Both the position numbers and the translations under genes were made by a program. From UBA5734 sp964528645 (GTDB lineage: Bacteria; Bacillota; Clostridia; Saccharofermentanales; UBA5734): a stretch of 64,000 nt of DNA. Positions 33,714-43,600 of this stretch are shown here, piece by piece. Every line of letters begins with the position of its first letter. Position 1 is the stretch's first letter. The stretch is taken from positions 1 through 64,000 of the forward strand of contig CAZGSR010000011.1 in assembly GCA_964528645.1 (NCBI GenBank). Direction: 5' to 3'. The notes under the pieces were generated by a model. The model was not told the origin of the DNA. It was given only the letters and a program-made list of their open reading frames with translations, and made no database searches.

Positions 33714-34747
33714 GACGAAGCCCCGGAGGCCGCGTTCGGCTGGCTTTCAGACTGGACACCTGCAACTTGGGTCGTGCGGTAGCCGGTGCTGCTGTCGACG
33801 ACATTTTCCAGCTGCTCGCCGCGGATGAAATGACCCAGATTGCGGGTCGCCAGGGCGACGATCGAATCCAGGGTCGCCTGGAGATGGTAGAAACCAGAGA
33901 CATGCGGTGTGATCATGGCGTTGGGCAGGGACCACAGGCGGTGATCGGCCGGCAGAGGCTCCGGATCGGTGACATCGAGGCCGGCGCCGCCCAGATGGCC
34001 AGCGACCAGTGCGTCACAGAGCGCCTCAGTCTCGATCGCATTGCCACGCCCAACATTGAGCAGGACGGCACCTGGTTTCATCCGGGCCAGTCGTTCGCGG
34101 TTGATCAGATGGACGGTCTGGGGTGTTTCCGGCAGCGTCAGGGCGACCACGTCGGCCAGGGGCAGCAGATCATCGAGCTCAGCGAGGCCATGGACCGAGG
34201 ACACGTAATCCGGCTTGCCTGCCGCTGGCATGCGCCGGATACCCAGTACCGTACTTCCCAGGGCCTGCATCCTGCGGGCAAACTGGCTGCCGATGTCGCC
34301 CAGTCCGATGACCAGGGTGGTCGAACCTGTGATCGATGTCACAGCTCCTTCATCATGCCACAGAGCACGTTTCTGGTTGTCGCGATAGAGGTGCAGCTTT
34401 TTGATCAGCATGAGGCACAGACCCAGCATGTGTTCGGAAATCGCCAGGCCATAGGAGCCGCTGGCGTTGGTCAGCTGTGTGCCTTCTGGCAGTACGCCGG
34501 GCTTGGCATAGTCATTGGAACCAGCGGAATTGAGCTGGATCCAGCGCAGCCGCTGGGCGTCCCTCAGCAGGGCAGGGGGGACATTGCCGAGGATGATGTC
34601 CGTCGCTGCAACATCCGTTGCCTGCAGGGCCTCGCGGCTGGTGTAGATGAAGGCATGGCCAGGCGCCTGGCTTTCCAGATCACGACGCTGATCGGGCGTC
34701 ATGGGAATCGTGACAAGAATATTTTGCATAGGCAGGTCCGGTCGCAT
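33710..34747 (-). CDS. D-2-hydroxyacid dehydrogenase
   Basis: The 345-residue protein has the NAD-binding motif LVIGLGDIGSQFARRM, the substrate loop QLNSAGSNDYA, LLNVGRGNAIETEAL, the catalytic acid in DVTDPEPLPADHRLW and the His in ITPHVSGFYH. It would reduce a 2-oxoacid such as hydroxypyruvate or glyoxylate, or oxidise the hydroxyacid. GGAGAA precedes the ATG. The coupling to lrgAB and the neighbouring galactarate dehydratase suggests a role with three-carbon acids from aldarates. Confidence 0.85.
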   Translation of the reverse strand: MRPDLPMQNILVTIPMTPDQRRDLESQAPGHAFIYTSREALQATDVAATDIILGNVPPALLRDAQRLRWIQLNSAGSNDYAKPGVLPEGTQLTNASGSYGLAISEHMLGLCLMLIKKLHLYRDNQKRALWHDEGAVTSITGSTTLVIGLGDIGSQFARRMQALGSTVLGIRRMPAAGKPDYVSSVHGLAELDDLLPLADVVALTLPETPQTVHLINRERLARMKPGAVLLNVGRGNAIETEALCDALVAGHLGGAGLDVTDPEPLPADHRLWSLPNAMITPHVSGFYHLQATLDSIVALATRNLGHFIRGEQLENVVDSSTGYRTTQVAGVQSESQPNAASGASS

Positions 34748-34805
34748 GGGTTCTCCTTACAAATATGGTTTCACCTGTGCCCCGAACTGCTGCGGTCAGA
34801 CTGAT

Positions 34806-36323
34806 TTATGTAATCGGGGCCGGATTGAAAATGCACAGGTCATTGGCCAGGTTGTATTGTTCAGCATAAGGCATTTTGCGGCCGCTGGCCACATCAAGAA
34901 TCAAATGGAAGAGTTCAGTGCCGACTTCGGCAATGGAGGATTCGCCGCGAGCGATTACGCCCGCATCGACATCAATCAGATCACTCCAGATATTTTTCAG
35001 GTTGGAGCGGGAGGAGACCTTAATCACCGGAGCCGCTGCGAGGTTATAGGGGGTGCCACGGCCGGTCATGAAGACCTGGAGCGTGATGCCAGAGGCCAGT
35101 TGCATCGGTCCGCAGACGAAATCACTGGCCGGGGTGGCGGCAAAGATCAGGCCCTTTCGGGTCGGGCGTTCGCCGGGGGATAGGACTTCGACAATCGGGG
35201 CCGTGCCGGACTTGGCGATCGAACCCATCGCTTTTTCGACGATGTTCGACAAACCGCCCTTTTTGTTGCCGGGGGTTGGATTGGCACTGCGATCGACTTC
35301 GCTGCCAGCCAGATAGTCATCATACCAGGCCATTTCTGCCGCCAATTTTTTCACAACAGATTCCTCCGTGCACCGCTGGGCGAGCAAATGGACGCCGTCA
35401 CGGACTTCCGTGACTTCGGAGAACATCACCGTCGCACCTGCAGAGATCAGCAGATCGGAGGCGAAGCCTGCCGATGGATTGGAGGTGATGCCGGAGAAGG
35501 CGTCGCTGCCGCCGCACTGCATGCCGATGCACAGATCAGACAGGGGCAGCGTTTCCCGCCGCCGCTGATTCAGCCGGGCCAGTTTTTGATCGGCCATATG
35601 AAGGATCGCCTCGATCATGGCGGCAAAGCCCGCACACTCCTGCAGCGTGATCACGTTCTCCGGGGTGTTTTCTTCCGGGGTGAGCAATTTGTCGGGTGTC
35701 AGTTTTTCACAGCCAAGGGCGACGACCATCAGCTCGCCGCCGAAATTGGGGTTTTCCTTGAGATTGCGCAGGGCCCGGATCGGGATGATGGCGTCCGGGG
35801 CATTGATCGCGACCCCGCAGCCATAGGCATGATTGATCGGAACGACCCCATCGACGTGCGGATATTTCGGCAACAGTTCGCGCCGGATGCGATCGACGGC
35901 GACATTGAGTACCCCAGTGACACACTGCACCGTGGTATGGATGGCCAGGAGATTTCGCGTGCCGGCGAAACCGCCTGTGGGACGACGGAAACCCTCAAAG
36001 GTCAGGATGGGCGGTTGTGGCAGCTGGACAGTATGGTCCGGATTGGCCTTCAGCTCACTGGTGGCAGGTGTCCGGGGCAGGTCAAGCATGAACTCGTTGA
36101 TCCACTGGCCGGCTGCGATCGGAGCGAGGGCGTAGCCGAGGATGACACCATAGCGGATGACAGGATCCCCCGCTGAAATGGCCTGCAGGGCGACCTTGTG
36201 TGCCTCCGGGATCGGATCGAGAGTCCATAGCGATTCTGTTACTGGTGTCCCGGCCGGACAGTCCGAGATGGATATGGCCACGTTATCTTGTGGTAGTATT
36301 TGAATGAATTGTTTTTCCAGCAT
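34806..36323 (-). CDS. garD: Galactarate/altronate dehydratase (UxaA family)
   Basis: The start MLEKQFIQILPQDNVAI follows AAGGAGG; the frame open to 36488 is too long. The 505-residue protein has an N-terminal SAF domain (about 1-90) and the large UxaA/GarD C-terminal part, with GFRRPTGGFAGTRN, HAYGCGVAI, CGGSDAFSGITSNPS and GRGTPYNLAAAPVIK. Both altronate and galactarate dehydratases fit. Placement in a glucarate island, and a product shared with GudD, favour galactarate. It is on the opposite strand to gudD. Confidence 0.85.
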   Translation of the reverse strand: MLEKQFIQILPQDNVAISISDCPAGTPVTESLWTLDPIPEAHKVALQAISAGDPVIRYGVILGYALAPIAAGQWINEFMLDLPRTPATSELKANPDHTVQLPQPPILTFEGFRRPTGGFAGTRNLLAIHTTVQCVTGVLNVAVDRIRRELLPKYPHVDGVVPINHAYGCGVAINAPDAIIPIRALRNLKENPNFGGELMVVALGCEKLTPDKLLTPEENTPENVITLQECAGFAAMIEAILHMADQKLARLNQRRRETLPLSDLCIGMQCGGSDAFSGITSNPSAGFASDLLISAGATVMFSEVTEVRDGVHLLAQRCTEESVVKKLAAEMAWYDDYLAGSEVDRSANPTPGNKKGGLSNIVEKAMGSIAKSGTAPIVEVLSPGERPTRKGLIFAATPASDFVCGPMQLASGITLQVFMTGRGTPYNLAAAPVIKVSSRSNLKNIWSDLIDVDAGVIARGESSIAEVGTELFHLILDVASGRKMPYAEQYNLANDLCIFNPAPIT

Positions 36324-36489
36324 GGTCAGCCCTCCTTGAGGCAGGTGTCCAGGTGAGATCCTAACAGATACCATTATCAGCTGCTGACCGCTGCTCGCAA
36401 TTGACAGGTGCATAGACTTGGCCAGCGATTTTTGTCGGACATGGCAAGTGTGCAGGACCTGAAATGAAAACTGGAAAGGATCGTGCAAA

Positions 36490-37086
36490 TTGTCTGTTAA
36501 AAGCCCTGCTTATTTCAGCTTGCTGGCAACATTTTTCAAAATCGGCCTTTTCACTTTTGGTGGTGGCTATGCGATGATTCCGCTGATCGAGCGCGAAGTG
36601 GTCGAGAAACGCCACTGGATCAGTGAAAAGGACCTGGTTGACCTGATAGCGATCTCACAATCGCTGCCAGGTGTGTTTGCGATCAATCTCTCGACCTTCA
36701 TCGGCCAGCGCCAGCGCGGCCGGCTGGGTGCCATCGCCAGTGCCATCGGGTGTGCACTGCCATCGTTTCTGGTCATTCTGGCCATCGCCGCGGGTCTGGC
36801 GCGCTACCAACAGTTGGCAATCGTGCAGCATTTTTTCATCGGTGTCCGGGCGGCTGTCACTGCCCAGATCCTGCTTGCCACCCTGAAAATGGGCCGCCAG
36901 ATCGTCAAAGACAAGGTCACGGCCCTCATCGCCCTGATGGCCTGGGTTTTGGTCATAGCCATGGATCTGCATCCGGTCCTGACTGTCCTCGGCGGCGCGG
37001 CAGCTGGTCTGGCCCAGTACTGGCTGGCACCTGCCTACACGAGCCGGATCATCAAGCCGACACAAAAGGGCGGTGAAGCGTCATGA
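36490..37086 (+). CDS. Chromate transporter half, ChrA family (first)
   Basis: The 198-residue membrane protein carries FFKIGLFTFGGGYAMIPLIEREVV and the SQSLPGVFAINLSTFIG motif of ChrA half-proteins. The start is a TTG. Paired short ChrA proteins together make the ten-helix transporter. Despite the name, many members do not have chromate as the natural substrate. It overlaps the second half by four bases. Confidence 0.88.
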   Translation: MSVKSPAYFSLLATFFKIGLFTFGGGYAMIPLIEREVVEKRHWISEKDLVDLIAISQSLPGVFAINLSTFIGQRQRGRLGAIASAIGCALPSFLVILAIAAGLARYQQLAIVQHFFIGVRAAVTAQILLATLKMGRQIVKDKVTALIALMAWVLVIAMDLHPVLTVLGGAAAGLAQYWLAPAYTSRIIKPTQKGGEAS

Positions 37087-37676
37087 TCCTCTGGCAGCTG
37101 TTTTTCACTTTCTTTCGCATCGGCCTCTTCACATTTGGCGGTGGGTATGCGATGGTGCCACTGATCCAGCGTGAAATGACCAGTCATCAGTGGATTTCCG
37201 TCCAGCAATTTGGCGACATCCTGGCCATTTCCCAGATCACACCCGGCCCCCTGGCGATCAATACTGCAACCTATGTTGGCTTTGTCATCGCTGGCGTGGC
37301 TGGCAGTGCGGCCGCGACCATAGGCGTTATGCTGCCCTCGTTGCTCCTGATCCTGGTCCTGACCCATTGGCTCAACCGGATCTGGCACCATCCGCTGACC
37401 CGGATGGCTTTCCACGGCCTGCGCCCGACGGTCGTAGCCTTGCTGGCTTCAGCGGCCTGGTTTTTTGCCCAGGCTTCCCTGATCCGGCCCCTGGCCGAGA
37501 ACTGGCTCGAACACCTGAAAATGGATCCTTTGAGCCTTATAAGCCCTCTTTCGCTTGTTCTATTTGCCTTGACCATTTTTTTGCAGGTCCGGTTCAAGCT
37601 CAGTCCGATTTCGGTCATACTTATCTGCGGCGTTATCGCGGTCCTCGTGCTGCCGATCTGGCCTGGCTGGGCCTGA
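37083..37676 (+). CDS. Chromate transporter half, ChrA family (second)
   Basis: The 197-residue partner repeats the same motifs (FFRIGLFTFGGGYAMVPLIQREM; SQITPGPLAINTATYVG), showing the internal duplication of the family split over two genes. The ATG overlaps the stop of the first gene, so subunits are made in equal amounts. No regulator lies beside the pair. Confidence 0.88.
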   Translation: MILWQLFFTFFRIGLFTFGGGYAMVPLIQREMTSHQWISVQQFGDILAISQITPGPLAINTATYVGFVIAGVAGSAAATIGVMLPSLLLILVLTHWLNRIWHHPLTRMAFHGLRPTVVALLASAAWFFAQASLIRPLAENWLEHLKMDPLSLISPLSLVLFALTIFLQVRFKLSPISVILICGVIAVLVLPIWPGWA

Positions 37677-37787
37677 TTCTTTGAAAAAATCCGCATGAAT
37701 CCGCACGGATCTTGTTGAAAGCCTTGAATGAATCGTCTTTTGACGGTACCTTAAGAAAAGACCATTTTCCCAAGGAGATCATTGACC

Positions 37788-39050
37788 ATGGATGTTCAAA
37801 TTGTCGGTGGCGGCTGGTCCGGTTGCGCAGCAGCCATTGCCGCCAGGAAGCAGGGCGTATCCGTCACCTTGCATGAACGGACCGATTTGCTGCTCGGCAC
37901 GGGACTGGTGGGCGGCATCATGCGCAACAACGGTCGTTTCACTTCGACGGAAGAAGCCATCGCCCTCGGTGGTGGTGAATTGTTCGATATCACCGACCAG
38001 ACTGCACGCCATCGCAACATCGAATTCCCCGGTCACAAGCATGCGACGCTTTATGACATATCGACCACACCGTCAGCCGTGACCGATTACCTGCTATCGA
38101 TCGGGGTCAAGATCGTCTATCATTCCCGGATCGAGAAACTCGTCATGACCAACCAGACGATCCACGCCATCGGCTGCAAAAAGGGCAAAACCTATGCCGG
38201 TGATGTCTTTGTCGATGCGACCGGCACCGCGGGACCGATGGCTAATTGCAAGAAATACGGCAATGGCTGTGCGATGTGCATCCTGCGTTGCCCGAGCTTT
38301 GGCGGACGTGTCAGCCTGACCGGCCTGGCTGGAGTGACTGAGCTGGTCGGCAAAAAAAGCAGTGGCGCCGTCGGTGCGATGAGTGGCTCCTGTAAATTAT
38401 TTAAGGAATCCCTGTCGCCTGAGATCGTAGCTGAGCTCAATGAGAAAGGCGTCGCCCTTGTTCCCGTTCCCCAGAATCTGGTCGAGGATCATCTCGACAT
38501 CAAAGCCTGCCAGCAATATGCCCTGGCTGAATTCCGCGACAACATTGTCCTTTTGGACACGGGTCACGCCAAACTGATGTCGCCCTATTTTGAAATCCAC
38601 CGTCTGCAGCAGATCCCTGGCCTGGAAAAAGCCCGCTATGAGGATCCGTATTCTGGCGGCCAGGGCAATTCCATGCGCTTTTTTGCCATGGCTCCCCGCG
38701 ACAACACCCTTGCGGTCGAAGGCGTCAACAACTTGTTCTGCGCCGGCGAAAAGGCTGGCCTGCTGGTTGGCCACACCGAGGCCATCGTCACCGGTACCCT
38801 GGCTGGCTACAATGCCGCCCGAGTGGCTAAGGGACTCGAACCCATCGAGCTCCCCCGCAGCCTCGTGATCGGTGATGCGATCGCCTTTGTGCGCGAACAG
38901 ATGCAGACTGAAAAGGGCCTCGGTTTGAAATACACCTTCTCAGGCTCGGTCCTGTTCGAGCGCATGCAGGAGCTTGGATCCTATACGACCGACATCCCCA
39001 CGATCCGCCAACGCGTCGAACAGGCAGGCCTAACCGGCGTTTTTGCGTAA
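37788..39050 (+). CDS. FAD-dependent oxidoreductase with cysteine cluster
   Basis: The 420-residue protein has an N-terminal dinucleotide fold (VQIVGGGWSGCAAAIAARKQG), the VFVDATGTAGP strand and a C-terminal FAD closure (NLFCAGEKAGLLVGHTEAI). A short motif, GNGCAMCILRCP, supplies CxxCxxxC in the middle of the chain and may be redox-active or bind metal. The exact reaction is unknown; the family resembles GidA-like or FAD-dependent dehydrogenases. ATG at 37788 is used, with AAGGAG upstream. A permease gene follows 21 bases later. Confidence 0.75.
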   Translation: MDVQIVGGGWSGCAAAIAARKQGVSVTLHERTDLLLGTGLVGGIMRNNGRFTSTEEAIALGGGELFDITDQTARHRNIEFPGHKHATLYDISTTPSAVTDYLLSIGVKIVYHSRIEKLVMTNQTIHAIGCKKGKTYAGDVFVDATGTAGPMANCKKYGNGCAMCILRCPSFGGRVSLTGLAGVTELVGKKSSGAVGAMSGSCKLFKESLSPEIVAELNEKGVALVPVPQNLVEDHLDIKACQQYALAEFRDNIVLLDTGHAKLMSPYFEIHRLQQIPGLEKARYEDPYSGGQGNSMRFFAMAPRDNTLAVEGVNNLFCAGEKAGLLVGHTEAIVTGTLAGYNAARVAKGLEPIELPRSLVIGDAIAFVREQMQTEKGLGLKYTFSGSVLFERMQELGSYTTDIPTIRQRVEQAGLTGVFA

Positions 39051-39071
39051 ATAGAACATTTGGAGGTTTCC

Positions 39072-40445
39072 ATGGCCACAATCGGTACCTTGCACCTCGT
39101 CTACCTGGTGATGACTCTGTTGATCATCACAGCCCTACTGTTCAAAAAGGAGATTGTCCTGCCTTCTGTGGTCGGTATTTTCCTGATGGGCCTCTTTTTC
39201 ACGGGTCATCCGATCAAAGCGATCCAGGTCCTGTACAATGCCCTGGTTGTGGCCGGTGGTGAATTCCTCGGTATCATCGTGGTCATTGCCCTGGTTGTCT
39301 CCATGACCAAAACGCTGGCCACCATCGGCGCGGACGAGTTGATGATCCGGCCTTTGAAAAACGCCATTCACTCCAATAAAGTCGCTTTTTTCGTCGTCGG
39401 CGCGGTTATGCTGGTCGCCTCCTGGTTCATCTGGCCTTCTCCGGCTGTGGCCCTTGTCGGGGCGCTGCTTCTGCCTTTTGCCCTGCGCGCCGGTTTGCCG
39501 GCGATCTGGGCTGCTGTTGCCATGAACCTGTTTGGCCACGGCATTGGCCTCTCGAGTGACTTTTTCATCCAGGGAGCCCCTTCAATCACCGCCAAATCAG
39601 CAGGCATTGGTCCGACCGATATCATGGTTGCCAGTGTACCGATCTGGCTTGTCATGTCGGTTGTCACCATTGCCGTCGCCTTTGTCATGTTCCTGCAAGA
39701 TCTCAAGAAAAATCCGCAGATGGCTGTGGTTGACCTGGCCGCAACCGAATCCGAATCCAAAGTCAAAATCACGACTTTTTCCTATGTCATGGCTGTGGTC
39801 ACACCCCTGGCCTTCGTCCTCGACGTCTTTTTCATGATCACCCTCAACATCGTCGGTGGCGATGCCACCGCCCTGGTCGGTGGTACCGCGATCCTGATCA
39901 TGACCGCCATCCTGATCGGCAAGGGAGACCTGATGGATTCGCTCGATGAAATCACCGACAAATTCAAGGAAGGCTTCATCTTCGCCATCAAAATATTTGC
40001 TCCGGTCATTGTCATTGGCGGGTTCTTCTTCCTCGGCAGCGGTGAAATCGCCGCCAAGATCATGGGTGAAGGCGCCCCTAACATCCTCAATGACTATGGT
40101 ATGTACTTGGCTGGCATCGCACCGCTGGCCAAATTCCCGGTCGTCATCATCCAGGCTCTGATCGCTGTTGTCACCGGCCTCGATGGCTCCGGCTTCTCTG
40201 GTCTGCCCCTCGTCGGCTCACTCGCCCAGACCTTCTCCGTCGCCACCGGTGCCAACATCGCTTCACTGGCTGCTCTCGGCCAAGTCATCACCATCTGGGT
40301 CGGCGGCGGTACGATCATTCCCTGGGGTGTCATCCCTGTGGCAGCCATCTGCAATGTCAAACCCGCCGACCTCGCCCGCAAAAACCTCATCCCAGTCCTT
40401 TCCGGCCTCGCCGCCGCTGTCATCGTCACGATGTTTCTGGTGTAA
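39072..40445 (+). CDS. Multi-pass organic-anion or ion permease (ion-transporter superfamily)
   Basis: The 457-residue protein has eleven to twelve hydrophobic segments, with the half-membrane signatures FGHGIGLSSDFFIQGAPS and GLDGSGFSGLPLVGSLAQ that resemble the re-entrant loops of the GntP/CitMHS/ArsB-type superfamily. The substrate is unknown; pairing with the FAD enzyme suggests it imports that enzyme's substrate. GGAGG precedes the ATG. The segment from 40446 to 40584 after it has no gene. Confidence 0.7.
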   Translation: MATIGTLHLVYLVMTLLIITALLFKKEIVLPSVVGIFLMGLFFTGHPIKAIQVLYNALVVAGGEFLGIIVVIALVVSMTKTLATIGADELMIRPLKNAIHSNKVAFFVVGAVMLVASWFIWPSPAVALVGALLLPFALRAGLPAIWAAVAMNLFGHGIGLSSDFFIQGAPSITAKSAGIGPTDIMVASVPIWLVMSVVTIAVAFVMFLQDLKKNPQMAVVDLAATESESKVKITTFSYVMAVVTPLAFVLDVFFMITLNIVGGDATALVGGTAILIMTAILIGKGDLMDSLDEITDKFKEGFIFAIKIFAPVIVIGGFFFLGSGEIAAKIMGEGAPNILNDYGMYLAGIAPLAKFPVVIIQALIAVVTGLDGSGFSGLPLVGSLAQTFSVATGANIASLAALGQVITIWVGGGTIIPWGVIPVAAICNVKPADLARKNLIPVLSGLAAAVIVTMFLV

Positions 40446-40584
40446 AAAAGACAACCAACCGCTTTGTAACATTTGTCCACTGAAATTGTCATGAATAATT
40501 AGCTTTTCTGTCACATGAATGTACGTCCAGTCGCTTTATGATGAATGTGACTGCATGGATCCGAGCCACTGCCCGTCTGCCGCC

Positions 40585-40634
40585 CTGGCAGGCTGGAGTG
40601 ACGTTCCTGCCAGTTTGTCGTGTGGGCAAACTGG
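40585..40634 (+). promoter_or_regulatory. Leader with two mutually exclusive hairpins before the NRPS gene
   Basis: CTGGCAGG (40585-40592) pairs with CCTGCCAG (40606-40613). CCAGTTTG (40610-40617) pairs with CAAACTGG (40627-40634). The second arm of the first stem and the first arm of the second share four bases, so only one stem can form at a time. The NRPS start lies 28 bases downstream. The layout resembles an attenuator or translation switch; no known riboswitch was recognised. Confidence 0.5.
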
Positions 40635-40661
40635 AGACGCGAAACGACTGGAGACAGAATT

Positions 40662-43600
40662 GTGAAAACTGAAAAGGAAGGTCTTGTTCCGGACAACGAA
40701 ATTGATCGCCTGTTTTGTCATCGGCAATACCCACTGACATATCCTCAAAGGGGGGTTTGGTATCTTGAGAAGATCAATCCAGATACCGGCATTGGCAATC
40801 TGGCGGTCACTTTGAAATTCAACCAAGTCATCGATTACACAACGGCAAATCAGGCTGTAAACTTGCTTCTGGCGCAAAATGAGGGATTCAGGACCAGGAT
40901 CCGGGAAAATCCCGATGGCGAAGTCACGCAATATTTTGCTCCTTTTGAACCCTATGTCATGCCGCGCTTCGATTTTAGCCTGGTCGACAGAGAAATGCTT
41001 TACCAATGGGACCGGACGGAAGTTCGCCGGCCCTTTGAACTGGACCATAATCTATATTATTTTGCATATGTCAAAATCGACAGCCAGTCTTCTGCCTTGT
41101 TTATGCGTTTTCATCATCTGATTGCCGATGCCTGGTCCTTTGTCCAGATCGGCAATGACCTGATGGCATTTTATGACCGGTTAAGTGATGGTCGGGGGGT
41201 CAGTGAACCGGAAAACCCACCCTACCGTGATTTCATCCAATCGGAACAATCGTATATCGGATCTGAACGGTATCACCTGGACAAGGAATTCTGGAGCAAC
41301 CAGTTTTTGACTTTGCCGACTTTGACTACCTTGAAAACTCGTACATCAGAACGGATTGGTTTGACTGCCAAGCGGCGCAGCTATGCGTTACCGGAGAAGC
41401 TGACCAGCAAGATCCGGGACTATTGTCATGAAAACCGGACTTCGATTTTTGCGCTGTTTTTTGCAGCCATGAGTATCTACATCAACCGGATCAAGGACCA
41501 GGATGACATCGTGATCGGAACACCAGTCCTTAACCGTTCCAATGCCAGGGAAAAGCGGACGATCGGCATGTTTATCAGTACCGTTCCCTTGCGGATCAAA
41601 ATTGATCAGCACCTGACCTTTCAAGAATTCTCCCGCAAGCTAGATGCATCCTGGTTTTCTGTGCTCAAACATCAAAAATACCCTTACGACCTTCTCCTCC
41701 GTGACGTCCGGGAATCTTTCCCTGATGTAGAGAAGCTTTTTGATATTGCCATCTCATACCAAAATGGCAAAATCAACCGCAGCCAGGAGGGCCTGGCAGG
41801 CAACGCCGAGGTGCGCTGGCATTTCACAGAACACCAGACCGAAGCTTTGTATCTGCATATCAATGAGCGAGAAGGGGAGAGTCAGATTCTCCTCAATTAT
41901 GATTATCTGGTCGATCTATTCTACGCCAAAGAAATCGACTATATCCACGACCATATGCTGCGCTTGCTCTGGCATGCTCTGGATAATCCGCAACGACCGA
42001 TCAGCCAGATCCATATGCTTTCCGAGAAGGAACGCTACAAGGTTTTGACCCTGTTTAACCAGACAAACGCCGAGTATCCGAGCAGCCAGACGGTGACCGG
42101 ATTATTTGAAGCCCAGGTCGATCGTTCGCCGCATTCTCCGGCAGTCGTCATCGGCAAAAAATCATACACGTATGATGTTGTGGATCAAATGGCTGAAAGG
42201 GTCGCCAGAGAACTCCGGCAGGCAGGTGCCAAGAGAGAATCAATTGTCGCTCTTTTTATGCAACCATCCTTGACCATGATTGTCTCTATCCTGGGCGTAT
42301 TGAAGGCCGGTGCTGCTTATCTGCCCATCGATCCGGACTATCCGACCGAGCGGGTTTCATATATGCTGGAAAATTCTGGCGCCAGGATCCTTTTGCAAGG
42401 AACACGTACAAGTAGTCCGACTGGATTTGATGGGACCATTCTCGATGCGTCCGCCATTGTGGCGAATGCATTACGCCAAAAAGCCAATGGATTGCGCTTG
42501 CCAAGGCAGAACTCACTCATTGAACCGTCGAATTTACTGTATGTTATCTATACTTCAGGATCGACTGGCCGCCCCAAAGGCGTCATGATTGAACACCGCA
42601 ATGTTGTCCGGCTGCTCTTTAATGACCGTACACCGTTTGACTTTGGCCCGCAAGATTGCTGGACTTTGTTCCACTCGTATTGTTTTGATTTTTCGGTCTG
42701 GGAGATGTATGGTGCACTTTTGTATGGCGGTCGTCTGGTCATTGTCCCTAAGCCAGTCGCCCGGGATACACAGGCTTTCCGCAAATTGCTGATTGATCAG
42801 CAAGTGACCGTTTTAAACCAGACGCCAGCTGCCTTTTACAACCTGGCGGACCAGGAAGTCCAGAAATCCGGTTCTGAGCTCTCTGTCCGCATGGTCATTT
42901 TTGGTGGAGACGCCTTGAAACCTCAGCTGCTCAGAGCCTTTCACGCTAAATATCCTCATGTGCGCCTGGTCAACATGTACGGAATTACGGAAACGACCGT
43001 CCATGTCACCTATATTGATCTCAAAGACACTGACCTCCAAAATGGCACCTCCAATGTAGGACGACCCATTCCGACAATGCGTGTCTATATTCTGGACAAA
43101 AATCTCAATCCGATGCCGATAGGAGCTCCCGGTGAGATCTTTGTTAGCGGTGCTGGTGTAGGACGTGGCTATTTGAATAATCCTGAGCTGACAGCAGCCC
43201 GGTTCATGCCCAGCCCATTCGAACCAGGCGAAAAACTCTACCGGTCTGGCGACCTGGGCCGGTTCTTTCCAGAAGGCGATATCGAGTATCTGGGCCGGAT
43301 CGATCATCAGGTCAAAATCCGAGGACACCGGATCGAGCTGGGTGAAATCGAGTCAGCCATTCTCGAACACAACCGGATCAAATCCGCCCGGGTCCTGACA
43401 GTGGAAAACGGACAAGGCAATAAGCAGCTGATCGCCTACTTTGTGCCTGCGCAGCCGATCACCCTCCATGAGCTGCGGGCTTATCTGACCAAGCTGCTGC
43501 CGGAATATATGATCCCAACGTTCTTTGTTGCCCTGGACCGGATTCCACTCAACAGCAATGGTAAAATCGCCCGGGAAAAATTGCCTGGCCCTGATTTTGA

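Noticed and set aside
33767..34804. 345-codon open frame antisense to the hydroxyacid dehydrogenase
   Set aside because: It mirrors the dehydrogenase, has a composition rich in Gln/Arg/Asp and no domain; GC-rich codon use keeps the opposite frame open.
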